Assembly (NCBI GenBank): GCA_026826555.1
Contig: JAKSZT010053769.1
Coordinates: forward strand, 7,501,193-7,565,192
From: Tolypeutes matacus
Lineage: Eukaryota > Chordata > Mammalia > Cingulata > Chlamyphoridae
Direction: 5' to 3'
Length of the DNA stretch: 64,000 nucleotides
Positions within the stretch are counted from its first letter, which is position 1, and each line of letters opens with the position of its first letter. The notes under the pieces are model-generated. The model was given only the letters and a program-made list of their open reading frames with translations. It was not told the origin of the DNA and made no database searches. The translations under genes and the position numbers were made by a program. Below, piece by piece: positions 1-11,524 of the stretch.

Positions 1-698
1 GTGAGCTTACCGTGCATGAACGATCATGGTTAAGAGTTTGTGGAGGCTCCAGAAAAGCCCTTAGAGATATCTCTTGGAATTCCCCAACAGCTACATGGCC
101 TTGGGGCACATGAACAGTGATTTCTGACTCAGGTAATTGTATTGACCCTCCTTCGTGGTTTAGTTTACAAATTAAGTTGGTCTCTGCAACTTGTGTTTGG
201 GCCCATCCAGGATTCTGATTGATTGTATTCCAATCCACACAGGAGCAGGCCAGCTGGCATCGACTTAACCAAGCCATTTTATAAGCCTCTCGTTCATTTG
301 GAAGCCATTCTAAATCTTGCACTAGGATCTGGTTAGAGGTCTGTGTATTCTGATGGGCATGTGCTGTGTCATCTAAAATGTCCAAAAGTTCTGAAACACT
401 TTTAGATCTTCCATATTTCCTTGAGGAAAGCTGTGTAAGCAATTGATGGGCATCAAGTTCATCATCGGAGGAATCAAAGGAATTTCCAATTTCCATTTCT
501 CTAAAAAAAAAAAAGGGTCTTCTTTCAAGATCGAAATATTGTCTCTCTTCTTGTTATTTCTTAGTTGAATTATATCATCCCCAAATGGGTTAGAAGCAGA
601 TAGGTCATTCCAGAATGGATTTGTAGCTTTGAATATATTGTTACCACAAGGGGTATAAACAGTTGGACAGTTAAGAAGCACATCTGGGTCTTGACTTT
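1..698 (-). pseudogene. MACC1: MACC1 second coding exon, 5' part, frameshifted (probable inactivated gene)
   Basis: Human MACC1 is an SH3BP4-related protein (ZU5, SH3 and death-like domains) tied to receptor trafficking and MET expression. Read on the minus strand, this exon matches the human protein from about codon 39. Visible landmarks are NPF motifs at codons 65-67 and 75-77, a DPF motif at 99-101, a clathrin-box-like LLDIL, then a conserved block (DREAYKMAWLS-like) leading into the ZU5 start (ITVHVPQGHVAVGEFQE). The acceptor is TTACAAG just before 698, phase 1, which fits the upstream exon. Identity to human looks like about 75 percent by eye. A run of 12 T (plus-strand A, 503-514) is one base short of the frame, so translation leaves frame after KEDPFFF and stops near 373. 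Beyond the run the original frame stays open to the window edge. Gene identity is very likely; pseudogene status depends on this run and on the stop in the previous exon. Confidence 0.85.
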
Positions 699-1946
699 CT
701 TGTAATTTAAACAAAAACAAAACAAAACAAAGTTAAGGTAACATTCTGACATAAACCCAAGACTAATTTTCATCATAGTTTGAAAATTCAGGATCTACTT
801 TTCAATTTGCTTTTTGATTTCCATTCTAATAGTTACAACAAAGTTCCATCAATTATCATATTTTTCTAAACATTGAATAGCTTGCCTCATTACATCTAGA
901 TTATCGATTTAATATTTTTAGATAATATTCAATATTGGAAAAATATCAAATATATCTGTTAACTAAATATATTTTTAAAAAACAATAAGCTAAATGATAT
1001 AGTCATCATAAGTTTCTTAGGTTATTTTCTGATAACTTGGTATTGGTAAATTTTAATAACATATTCTTGAAATATAGAACACTGTTGGGCTTACTACTTG
1101 GAGTAATTAATTGAGTTTTGAGAAGAGTGGAAAGGCAGGTAATGATCTTTATCACTATGAAACAGAAACATATTTCTACTAGGGAATGTGTTTTAAGATA
1201 GCAACACATTTCATAATCATGTTTATTTTATAAGAATTTCTATACATCTCACAAGGCTTCAAAGCCATTTTTTATGTTTAAAACAACTCATACTTGGTCA
1301 TTGCTTAGTAAATATTGCTAATGATTCTGTAGACTTTGTGAAGCTGGTGCTGCTTCAAAGAAAATGAAAGCCTGAATGTTCAACCAAATTATCAGATGTC
1401 CTCTTGAACAAAAGAATCCAAGTAAGCGGTCAGATTATTTTAGTTTAATATATGCAGAGCAAGAATGTTTATTTAAAAGAATTTCAAATTTCATATATTA
1501 AAATTAGAAGTTGCAGTTTAAAAAAAAATAGTGGTATTTCTTTTGTTTCCATACTTTTCTTCAATTTGGTTCCACCAACTCTCTTAAAGGTAAATACTTT
1601 TATTCTGTGGATCATTTTGATCCTTTTATGCCCCATGAAGATTTCTTTGCCAAAAACTCTAAATCCCAGAGATCTCTTTTACCACAAATTAATTATATTC
1701 ATTGCATATACTATTCATTTATTTATGAACTTTTGCATCCTCATAATATTTCTTGTATTCTGTCAGTTGTGCTATTCAATTTTGCAAATCTTTGTAATGA
1801 TGTAAGTATCTTCTTTGATATGGTTGGGATTTTACAATTCTCTTGACCTTTTGTAGCACTTTTCAGAAGTAGATCTTCAATAGTTTCTATTGATAGATTT
1901 GATTATCTTACATGAAAAAAATTACAAAAGTCATTAATCCCTATAC
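699..1946 (-). other. MACC1 intron between the two coding exons
   Basis: The donor on the minus strand reads GCAG/GTATAG (GT at 1946-1945) and the acceptor is preceded by a T-rich tract (TTGTTTTGTTTTG). The interior is AT-rich. I recognise no repeat family in it. Short open frames here have no similarity I can name. Confidence 0.7.
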
Positions 1947-2069
1947 CTGCAATGTTGTAATTTTTTTAGGACTTTTGCACTTCCATGTCAACCAAATTTC
2001 CTTCAGACCTACTCCGCAAAATTCCTCCTGATGGAAAATGAGCTCGTTCACTGGTTAACATTTTTCCAC
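1947..2069 (-). pseudogene. MACC1: MACC1 first coding exon with in-frame stop
   Basis: The minus-strand ATG at 2061-2059 opens a frame matching the MACC1 N-terminus, for example SEGNLVDME against human SEANLIDME. The exon is bounded by an acceptor TTTGTAG/GTGG (AG at 2071-2070) and a donor GCAG/GTATAG, leaving phase 1, exactly what the downstream exon needs. With these boundaries 38 codons plus one base align without a gap to human. Codon 32 is TAA (1968-1966), so the protein would end after about 31 residues. The next in-frame Met lies beyond the downstream frameshift. Eight bases of 5'UTR lie in the exon. Gene identity is confident. The stop is directly visible, but whether it is real or an assembly error cannot be told from one sequence. 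Confidence 0.82.
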
Positions 2070-2085
2070 CTACAAAGTGTGTGTA

Positions 2086-2090
<5 letters not shown>

Positions 2091-2174
<84 letters not shown>
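2091..2174. repeat. Compound (AT)n(AG)n microsatellite
   Basis: About 17 AT units (2091-2124) run directly into about 25 AG units (2125-2174), followed by a slightly impure AGAAAGAG end. It lies about 20 bp upstream of the splice acceptor of the first MACC1 coding exon. On the transcribed strand it reads CT-rich then TA-rich. Confidence 0.97.
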
Positions 2175-2176
<2 letters not shown>

Positions 2177-2549
2177 AGCTTATTTATACAGTTTAGCAGA
2201 AAAAACAAATTCCGAGTGCCCATACACATTTAAATAGAAAACTGCATGTGAAAATGTTATACCTAATCTTTTACTTCTGGTGGGATGCTGGACTAGATAT
2301 CCTGAAAAACATATTAGCTCTCCACTGAAAAACATTCAGATCCTGGATTAATACGAACAATCAAACTTTTAAATGCTTTGCTGAGCCCATAAAAAATTCA
2401 TGAAAATTCCAAGTACAAAAATAAAGGGTAAGTCAAAATCTCAAAACCTGAATCCTCAATACTGCAATAAAGAGACATTCCACATTTGGTGTTTGGCAGA
2501 CACACTATCACAAAACTGGAAATTCTTCCCCAAATCCTTCCATGCATGC
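2175..2549 (-). other. MACC1 5' intron sequence, nothing recognised
   Basis: Intronic sequence upstream of the first coding exon. I see no gene or clear repeat; its right end may already belong to the LINE-1 fragment that follows. Confidence 0.4.
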
Positions 2550-3645
2550 AGTGAAGTAGCAAAAAGCCAATTTTCAAGACAATCCAGAAGAGGAAGAACA
2601 TGATAGAATCGACATGTGCTACCATTCATCAACATTATTATAAATATATACTAAGACAATGTGGAGTTGGAACAGAAATAGTCCAAGGGAGCAGGACAGA
2701 GACTCTAGAAACAGACCCGCCCTTATATGGATACTTGATCTGTGACGGAGGTGGCTAAGTAGAAGAGTATAGAAGGATGGACTATTTAATAAATGGTGAT
2801 GGTACAATTGTTTGCCCATGCTGAAAAAAGTTACATTGATCACTACTTGCTACCATAAGCAAAAATCAATTCCAATAAATTTAAAGACTTAAGGCTAAAA
2901 GCAAAACTTATCCATTCTGAAAGTTAAGTATTTCCTAAACAAGACAAACAGTAAAAATTCAAACCATAAAAAAATTAATTTGAGAAATCCTGTACCTTAA
3001 AACACATCCTTTACAAAGTATAAAAACACAAGCCAAAAATTAGGAGGAGATATTTGTATGATGTATTACTGAAAAAAATAATTTACATTCCAAAACGTAT
3101 CAAAAACTCCTAAAAATCAGTGAGCAAAATACAAACAACTCCATAGAATTTTTTTCAAAAAGATCTAAACAAGGATTTCTCAGAAAAGGGAACACAAATA
3201 ACCCCTAAATACACAGAAATATACTAGATATCATTGGTAATTAGGGAAATGCAAAATGAAACCACTTGAGGCACTATTACTACCTACCAAATTGGTAAAA
3301 AATTTAAAGTGTGGCAATATCATCTGTTGGCAAAGAGCAAAGAGAAATCCTATATACTGCTAGCAGAAGTGTCATTTGGTACAGCCACTTGGAAATCAAT
3401 TTGTCATTATCTAGGAAAAATGGTTATTAAACACCAGATCCAATCCCACTTACATGCTCTGTAAAACCTTTCATGTGTGCATCATACATGAATGTTCATT
3501 ACATTATCAAAAAACTGGAATCAACCAAAATATCCTTAGCCAGAAGAATGGGTAAATAAATTGTGCTATTTGCATACAATAGAGCACTTATATAAATATG
3601 AAAACAAATGAATCACAACTAAAGCAAATTAAATGTGATTGCTGT
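2550..3645 (+). mobile_element. Old LINE-1 (L1M-type) ORF2 3' part and 3'UTR
   Basis: The degenerate series of L1 ORF2 3' landmarks can be followed on the plus strand: the stretch around CCCGCCCTTATATGG, the region of TAGGGAAATGCAAAATGAAA near 3243, and the ATTACATTATCAAAAAACTGGA and ATGGGTAAATAAATTG blocks near 3495-3560. No open frame survives. It is antisense to MACC1. Confidence 0.7.
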
Positions 3646-3684
3646 AGGTGTTCCATTGCAGAGATTTAGTCTTCTTTTCATACC

Positions 3685-3825
3685 TGATTTCTCTTAGTCC
3701 CATGACAACACTGAAAAGTAGGCATTTTATATCAGATTTTTCAGAGTACAAAACGAAGTCTCAGTAATAGGACAGAACTTACCTAACCAGGTCAAATGGC
3801 TGATGAGTGGCTGGCCTAGAAGGAA
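3685..3825 (-). mobile_element. MIR SINE relic
   Basis: Plus strand carries the degenerate complement of the MIR core (three-prime part: CATTTTA.ATCAG..., GAAGTCTCAGTAATAGGACAG, AACCAGGTCAAATGGCTGATGAGTGGC). Old and diverged. Confidence 0.5.
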
Positions 3826-3829
3826 TTAC

Positions 3830-4885
3830 TCATGAATGTGCCAGCTACTCTATACAGTCCTTAAATCATAACACTTTACATGCCTCCTCAGACTCGAAGT
3901 CCCCAATGGTATATTCTTAGAATGTCCCACCTTCCAGTTCACATTTCAGTTTTGCCAAACTTAACTCTTTGCTTTCCCCAGAGAGTTAACCACACCCCTT
4001 TCACCTTTGACTCTTCCTTTTGTCATACTCTCCTTCCAAGTTCTTAACATTTTTTTCAAAGTTCATTTTATTTTCTAAAGAAATTAAAAGTCTTTTTTTG
4101 GTACAAAACAGAAAAAGAAAGAAGACGACTGAAAAGAAAACAACACAAAAGAAGAGGTAAAAAAGCATGTTTTCCAAACATGATAAACAAATGCAAAATT
4201 TATCCTATAAGGTAGATTTGGGATAAAAGCATACTTAAAATTCAAAAGCTGCAAGAACATTTTTTTCCACTGGCAGGTGAAAGTAAATGGAAGGACTGAG
4301 TGAAAACCTGAATTATGCAATATGCAAATTGAACTGAGCTCAAGTTTCCTGGCAAATTTTCAAAATTCTGTGGTTGATTTACTAAATATAGTGTCCAATA
4401 TTAAAAGTTCTTACCATGCACGGTATATAGGTAGCCAAAATTCTGAAGTAGGAAAACTGAGCTCAAGTCCTTCAGCAAAATTAAGCAAATTAAATTAACA
4501 TAGAAAAAAGTTCTAAATGGAAAATATTTTTCAGAAAGATAAAGTATATTTTAAATGCCAAATTAGCAAGCATCCGCCCTACCTAAACTCTTTACTTTCT
4601 TGTGGGGAAAAGAGCAGAAAGGAACAATTTATAATCCTTCCTTCGAGGGAAATAACTTTTGATGTAAAAAACAGTAATAACCAAGTGAAATACAGTTAGA
4701 AGTCCTCACCCACATAAAAACCAGGAAGCAGGAAACTCAAAACAAAGCACTTTATATAGCTATAATCCTGAAAAATCTTAGCGTCTCAGAAATAGAGGCG
4801 CACAGTTTGTTGGTTAGCTGGAACATGCTGTGGATTAGCCCTTTACTCCAGGAACCCAAGCAGATCTTCACTGTACCTTAAGACA
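3830..4885. other. Non-coding stretch, nothing recognised
   Basis: AT-rich sequence without an identifiable gene or repeat family. The short open frames at 4084-4320 and 4517-4699 look like chance frames. Confidence 0.4.
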
Positions 4886-4888
4886 TGA

Positions 4889-5062
4889 TTCTAAACGTTA
4901 GCAGAATGCGAATCACCCAGAGGGCTTGAGAAAGCAGTTGTTGGATCCACCCCCAGAGCTTCTGATCCAGAAAGTCTGGGGTTGGGCCTGAAAATCTGCA
5001 TTTTAACCAAGGTTACAGGCGATGCTGATGCGAAGTCCTGGGGGAACATCCTGAGAACCACA
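4889..5062 (-). mobile_element. MER5A-like hAT-Charlie element
   Basis: A non-autonomous hAT relic. It shows GAATCACCCAGAGGGCTTG at the left, CCACCCCCAGAGCTTCTGAT in the middle, GGCGATGCTGATGC and CCTGAGAACCACA at the right, in the order of the MER5A consensus complement. Confidence 0.8.
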
Positions 5063-5064
5063 TT

Positions 5065-6620
5065 CCGAAACACAGAGTATTAAAGTCTCTTTTCCTGGAC
5101 AACTAGTTTTCTCCCTCTTCCCTGATTCCCCTTATTCCCCATCAAATCCCCCTACTCCCAGTCTTTCTCCACACATGCGCACACATGCGCATCTCACGAA
5201 GTTGTTTTGTAAATCAGGATGTTTCTCTGTGAACACAGGGAGAGTCAGTACAGGGGAAGAAACTTTTACTGAGAGCACAAGAGTGCCGACCTGTGGAGGG
5301 CAGCGCTTGTTTACACAGGTGCAAATAGCACTGGTCACATTTATCATTTCCCTGTGTTTTCCTGAAGGTAAACTCTATAGTCCCTGGAAATTGCTGCCCA
5401 GTAACTGGAATTTTAAAATCTTTGTTCAGAGAAGAAACACGAGTCGGTGTTTATTGCAATGAATACATAGGAAAAAAGTAGTCTGCAACCCACTAAACTT
5501 GGGACAAGGCCTTCTCAATATCCTTTTCACAAAATGCTTAGATTCTGTGTGATCTATTGTTTGTTCCTCAAAGAACTGATGAACAAAGATTTTTCTCTTC
5601 ATTTACCTTTCTATTTAAACTAGGCCCTAAGCAACTGGGAGTAGTTACCAACTGGACAGCTTAGATCCCATAAGATTTTATGGGGGTGTGGGGTTGGAAA
5701 AGTAACCAGGGAAACAATACCATTCAAAAGAATTATTCCTCTAAAATGGGCTTCTTTCAAGTGTTTATGGTAGTCACTATAGAGTAAAACCCAGCAATTC
5801 AAAGTTGTTTTTTTTTTTCCAATTTGTCCTGGAACACCTCAGAACTTTACAAGTTACCATTGACTTATGAGCTAATATTGAAAAATACTTCCATGTATGC
5901 CATAAGTCTTATAGGTGATAGCAAATGCTAAAATTCCTGGAGAGCAATGGTTAGAATGGCAGGCTTTCTCCACCAAAGGCCAAAGCTACCCAAATATCAC
6001 TGCATTATATTGTAAATGCAACTGGCACCAAAGCCCTTAGTGGCTCACGAAGGAACCGTAACCAGCTGAGGATGCTGATGGTGTGGCCTGACTGGATGTC
6101 ACTCTCAGGACCCTTTCTGGGTCCATGACACTTATATGCCCTACTATCAGTTGTTAGATAGTCTTACCCCTAATCATTATGACCAACTTTTAAGAGAACC
6201 GGTAAGGAAATATGTCAGCAGTCACTCTTCCTAGAGGCAAATGGCTTTATGAGCTTCTCCAGAGAGGGCAGTAAGGGCTCTGGTGCATTAAGCAGTGTTA
6301 ATAGTGTATAATAATTTCTATGATGCCTCCAATCCTGGCAACTCAAAACATCATCTTGCTAATATGACCATGTCAAGATCTTCATCAGTTCTATTATATC
6401 TTATTACCCTTCTATCACTGACAGAACTGAAGTCCAGGAAATTATAGTAATTGTGAAGGATAATATCACATTACTGTGCAAATCTGGAGCAGAGAAAACA
6501 GTAGATTGAAAACTGTTTTATGTCCTATTTAGTGATGTAGCTGAGGGCTCATTGTTTCCCAAGAGCCCCCGTCTAAAAAGGAAAGTGTAAAGGATTCTGA
6601 ATAGATACATAGAAGGAGAG
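5065..6620. other. Non-coding stretch, nothing recognised
   Basis: Contains an alternating purine-pyrimidine patch with CpGs (ACACATGCGCACACATGCGC, 5172-5191). Short open frames here lack similarity I can name and sit on both strands at once, as expected by chance. Confidence 0.4.
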
Positions 6621-6624
6621 TCAC

Positions 6625-6912
6625 AGGCTGCAATATAGTGATTAATAATAGTAATAATAATAATAAAAGCTATAATTTATTGGGAACTTGCTGCATTCCA
6701 GGTACCACGACTTTCTCATTTACAGCTGGCAACACTTCTGTAAAGTTGGTTCTATCATTTTTCTATTTTAGAAGAAAAATAATGAAATAGAAGCTTTGGG
6801 GGTTTATTTGTCCAAGATTATAGGCTACTAAGTAGCAAAACCAGTGTTTGTGCCTAGGGATGAGACCCTAGAGAAGAAGTTTTTAAACCCTACACTATAC
6901 AGTGCTTCTTAT
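6625..6912 (-). mobile_element. MIR SINE, nearly full length
   Basis: Plus strand runs through the MIR complement in order: TTATTGGGAACTTGCTGCATTCCAGGTACC, a degenerate bidirectional core, CAAGATTATAGGCTACTAAGTAGC, and a TACACTATACAGTGCTTCTT end. A short (TAA)n run at 6646-6664 precedes it. Confidence 0.75.
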
Positions 6913-6959
6913 CCATGGGTCAGACCTCCCTTTCTAGGAGGTGAGATTTAAGGGTATGT

Positions 6960-7240
6960 TCTGGGCTTGCTGCTGGAGAGTAGCACCAAGCCTCAAGCCG
7001 AGTAAAGTCGGGATTCCTGGAGATCTTTGCCAAGTTCACAGCCAAGCCTGCAACAAAGCTGTGTGACCTGTGCAGCCACACAGGCCCCACTCTCAAGAGG
7101 GCACCATGCTTGGTTTAATGCTATGCTGTCACCATCTTGAAATACTTAAGTTTTGAACAAGGGGCCCCACATTTTCTTTTTGCTCTAGGCACAGCAAACT
7201 ATGTAGCTGGTCCTGGGTCACAGAGTTGGCAACCTTTAGC
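6960..7240. mobile_element. Possible old interspersed repeat
   Basis: The block with GGGGCCCCACATTTTC and GCAAACTATGTAGCTGGTCC resembles a mammalian-wide repeat I have seen but cannot name. Family and boundaries are uncertain. Confidence 0.25.
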
Positions 7241-7304
7241 CTTCTAACCCAGGCAAATGACTCAAATTACAAGTGACCACGAATAAAGGAGAAAACCCTT
7301 ATTT

Positions 7305-7422
7305 TACATGAAGAACGCTCATTTTACAGATAAGATTGAACGAACTGCCCAAGGTTGCACATTAATCAACAACTGGGCCAGGAGTCGAATTGTCATCTCC
7401 TGATTCTAAACACCACAAGAAA
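7305..7422 (-). mobile_element. MIR SINE fragment
   Basis: CTCATTTTACAGATAAGATT, then CTGCCCAAGGTTGCACATTA and GGAGTCGAATTGTC, follow the MIR complement order. Confidence 0.65.
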
Positions 7423-7424
7423 GA

Positions 7425-8588
7425 AAGAAGTTGTGAGATAAGTTCTACCCATTTCCATGCAACTAAATGAGTTATAAAATGAGATCTTTTAAAACTCCAA
7501 TGCTATATGATGTCAAAAGTAATAAAAGCTCTGATTCTAAGGTCCCAAAACATACATGATAATAGTTTAACTCCAGCATTCAATAAGAGTGCAATAAAGT
7601 CATCTCCAGCTGTACCTTTCCCTATCAATACATTTATCAAACAAGGATTCTTTGGATATGACGTTTGGCTATGGCAAGGGAGAATCAAGTCCATTGGTAA
7701 GTTCGGTCCTGCTTGTTCTGACTTTACCTCATAATAGCATCTTGCCTTCCAACTCACAGAGCAGAACTGTATCATTAACGTTCAAAATGAGCAAAGGGAT
7801 CTTTTGAGAGTTAAGGGATATCCCTTGGAGATAGATGTGTTAAAGACAGTGTTAGAGACTTCTGATAAACATTCATCGCGAATTACCATTATTTTAATAT
7901 TGAACTTAGCATGCAATTGGTGATCAATATTTATGTTTATTTTAAAGTTACTCTAGTACCTCTCCTTATGACTATTGAGACTAATGAGTTGGTGCCTTGA
8001 ATTCCCTTCAGTACATTTCTTTTAAAGATGATGTCTTTATGGATACACACCCTCACCCACACACTCTTCCTTGGTGTAAAAAGAATTTGAGAATGCTTAC
8101 AAAATACTTAAGCAACACGAGTTTAAACAACAATTAAGTGTATAATATTCTTCAGTAAAAAACATTCAAAAACAAAGCAAGTAACTGAATAAATTAGGCT
8201 GACATTTTCAGGGAGTTATTAAGAAATATTAAAATAAAAGTAATTTCACAAACATAATGCTGTGAGTTCTAACATGAGCCACGTATAAGCAATGAACCAC
8301 AAATTTGGCTCATTCACTTTCTAAAAGTGACCACAATAAGGAAAATATTACTAGTTACAAGCTTCACTGTGTCCATATGATCCAAATAAACCACTTAATA
8401 CATGCACCAGCACTACCAAGAATAAAGAAGAACATCAGTCCTGCCCTTTACAGTATGTTCTCTGTGAGCCTCTTTTGTGGAACTCTTTCTTAATGTATAT
8501 GGAAGGCATCTCACCCAAGGGCATCCCATCCAACCAGATTAAGAGCAGTGGGTCAGGGTAAGCATCTCTCTGCTGGCCTGAACTGGTA
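7425..8588. other. Non-coding stretch, nothing recognised
   Basis: Unassigned sequence. The overlapping frames on opposite strands at 7503-7775 have no recognisable motif. Confidence 0.4.
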
Positions 8589-8589
8589 C

Positions 8590-8672
8590 AAGAATATATT
8601 TCATGTGCATGATGTTCCTGTAAACCCTCAACTTCTCTAATAAAAAATAATAAATAAAAAGAATATATTTCA
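8590..8672 (+). mobile_element. Severely 5'-truncated LINE-mediated insertion with target site duplication
   Basis: A perfect 14-bp direct repeat, AAGAATATATTTCA, sits at 8590-8603 and 8659-8672. Between them is a ~55-bp body with CTGTAAACCCTCAACTTCTC, similar to an L1 3' end (CTGTGAACCTAAAACTGCTC type), closing in TAATAAAAAATAATAAATAA. This is the signature of target-primed reverse transcription with extreme 5' truncation. Confidence 0.75.
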
Positions 8673-8674
8673 GG

Positions 8675-10262
8675 TTACACACCCAAGAGGGCGGGATTTT
8701 ACCCTCTGGCAGAGAGCCTATCATACTTAGTTTCTCAAGTGAGTTACTGCCACTTTCAAACTCCACCGTCTTTGCTGTTCTAGCCCTTAGCAAGGACTCA
8801 GAGTACAGCTTGCTTGCTCTCTCCCCGCCCCCTTTTAAAATGTAAAAATAGTGTTTTTATTGCCAAGAAATGCACAGAACAAAATTCTCTGCCTGAAACC
8901 CCAACCATTCTTCAGTGATTTAAAAATATGAACAAATTCTATGCTAGTCCACCCTTCAAAAGATTTGCCTAATTCCACTCCCTTTGAGTATAAGCTGGAC
9001 TTAGTGACTCACTTCTAATGACTGGAATAAAGTGGAAATGATGGCGTGTGATTTCTGTAGCTCTTTCTCTAGAAAACTCAAACTCTTACAATCAGCAAAG
9101 CTTAGGATGGAAGTAACATTCTCTTATGAAAATTGCTAAAAGTTAATAAATTGTAGGCATCAACAATCATTTTGCCTCTGTGTATTTTGATTGTGATACA
9201 GGCTGCAATTTACTTCAGAACACAATTTTGTGATTTCTCCCACACAGAAGTAAATGACTGCTATCTTACTAGGTCATAGAGCAAGGCTTTAATACTTTCA
9301 TGTGGAAAATATTTAATAAATGTGTTATCAAATGCCCAGTGATGTGTCCCTCAAGTTTAACTTTAAGCGATATATGTTCCTAGCAAACCACTGAAGATAA
9401 ATGTGCTGCAAAATCTGTCCCTGGTAACCAAAGGAAGTTTAATAGTTACATGAGTTGCTGGAAAAGACTTTATGTAAGAGTTGACCTTCAGCAATTTTTT
9501 CTGGACCCTTCAATGAAAGATAACTTTTTCTAGTTCTATTTTTCAAAAGATTCAGAAGGGGTGAATACAGAGGCAGATTTACAGTGTGGCTAGTGAAGCT
9601 GAACCTGGGGGACCCTCACTGGCACAGTCTTTTGCAAGGCCATGAGCCTAATTTTGCATCTGTTTACTTATAAACTTCATACCTTGCAAAACTCTACCTC
9701 CTTGCAGAATATTTGACAGTAAATCATGAGATCTCACTGGTTGTCCTGTATCAGCAGTGGTTTTTTATCTCTTATATGTAAATGTATTTTGGCAAAATAC
9801 AAATAGAGGCTTTGAGGTTAGAATTCTCTGATTCTAGACCCCTGAGTAGAAACTTGGGAAAAGTTAGCAAACTTTTCTGGGACTCTATATCTCATCTGTA
9901 TTAACAATAACAATAACAAGTGCTTTCATAATTATAAAAAAAGACCACATTCTTCAGAGTGTTGCCATAAGGATCAAAGGAAATACTGTCTATAATGTGG
10001 CAAAGCAAAGTGATTCCCTTTGCTTTCTCTGGTCCTTTTGTTGTTCCTGTGCATACAGAAATAATTTCAACTAGGCCCACTCCAGAAGTTTCTCTCACTC
10101 AGCTGCCTTAGACTCTGACCTCACTCCCTATGGAGGAAAAAAAAAATCACTGCCTACCAGATGTGCCATGGGACCCTATGTCTTATACTTCACTCTTAGA
10201 AAGTTTTACCATCTGTGGCCATTTCTCCTGGCAAAGAGAGTGCCTGGGCTCATGACAACTGA
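8675..10262. other. Non-coding stretch; possible LTR fragment at 8940-9090
   Basis: The block TTGAGTATAAGCTGGACTTA with GACTCACTTCTAATGACTGG near 8988-9026 resembles part of an old MaLR-type LTR. The rest is unassigned. Confidence 0.35.
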
Positions 10263-10264
10263 GG

Positions 10265-10492
10265 CATTGGGGTGCAGTAGAAAGAATGTAGGCTCTAAAA
10301 CTGGACGGATATGGGTTGAAACCCAGGCTCAGAAGTGAATTCACTAGTCTGGGCATCATTGTCCTCATCTGTAAAAGGAGGATAAAAATATCTACTTCAA
10401 AGTAGATATTTGAGTTGTATCTCAATAAAGTGTCTAAAAGAGTTGTCAAGATTAAATTAAATGCAATAAATCCCCAACAAATACTAATACAT
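10265..10492 (+). mobile_element. MIR SINE
   Basis: Head-to-tail order of MIR is clear: GCAGTAGAAAGAATGTAGGC, GGTTGAAACCCAGGCTC (tRNA-like box B region), GTCCTCATCTGTAAAAGGAG, then GTTGTCAAGATTAAATTAAATG. The central part has a local duplication (CTACTTCAAAGTAGATATTT). Confidence 0.8.
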
Positions 10493-10494
10493 GC

Positions 10495-11522
10495 TAAAAA
10501 TGACAGTTCTTGCCTGTTTTCATATCTATGCCTATTCTGTTGGGTTTAGCAAGAGTAATAAGTGACTACTAGCCAAGAGACTTAATATTGGAAAAGGGGA
10601 AGTTGAAAAAATACTGTGGAAGTTTAACTGCCATTTTAGCTGAAGTGATTATTCAACCTGATAAAGCTCCTTTCACCTCTCTAAAGAGGATAGTTGAAAA
10701 ATAATTGCTTATATTTCTAATTAGATTTTATCAGTCCTTTTCCAAAAAAATTAACAAAGTCTAACATTTTTAACTAGCACTTGCCCTGCTATTACTGGAT
10801 GTAATGAACTATAAGAGTCCCAATATTCTCTGGCCAGAGAAAAATAACCTCCAATGAACATTGCATCTACAACCAAGTCTTCTTTGGTTTGAACTTTGAA
10901 CACGGGTATGAATCATTTATATACCATCTGACAAATAGACTCACTTGACTGAATAAATATGAATGTTCAGTCGCTGTTAAATGAGTGCCTGGTATTCTTG
11001 CACTAATATTTGCTATGAGAAGGAGCACGTGGATGAAATTTTGTAGACCGATAAGATAAAAGGAAGAAAGACTAGTTTTGACACATCAAACAATTCTTGA
11101 AGCAGGAATTTCCCTTAAATTCTCAGCATTTTATCACATCATATTTTTAAAGTATCAGGGGACCATGACTTTTGTGTGTGTGTGTGGGGGGGGATCATGA
11201 CTTTTTATTTGTCATTTTTGTAAACAGAAAATTTTGTGTCAATTATGAACAATTTTTCAAAAGCACTAACTTGAAAAATACTGTCTACATGTGTTTGTAC
11301 ATATATTCAGAAATATATATATATATGTCGTTTATCTGAACCAATTTTTTTTTTGCTATTAGTTCGACTCTACTACTGTCTAAGACATTGAAGTACTGGA
11401 ATCTGGAAAATCTTTTTTTTCTAAGAGACAATTCTTTCATTATTTGAAGATAGTATCAAGTAGAGACGGGAATGTACGTGTCTGAAGAAAGAACCTAAGA
11501 GAAGCCACAATTACCTTATTCA
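10495..11522. other. Non-coding stretch with short simple repeats
   Basis: Holds a (GT)n run followed by a nine-G run at 11173-11193 and a short (AT)n at 11313-11326. No gene or family recognised. Confidence 0.4.
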
Positions 11523-11524
11523 AG

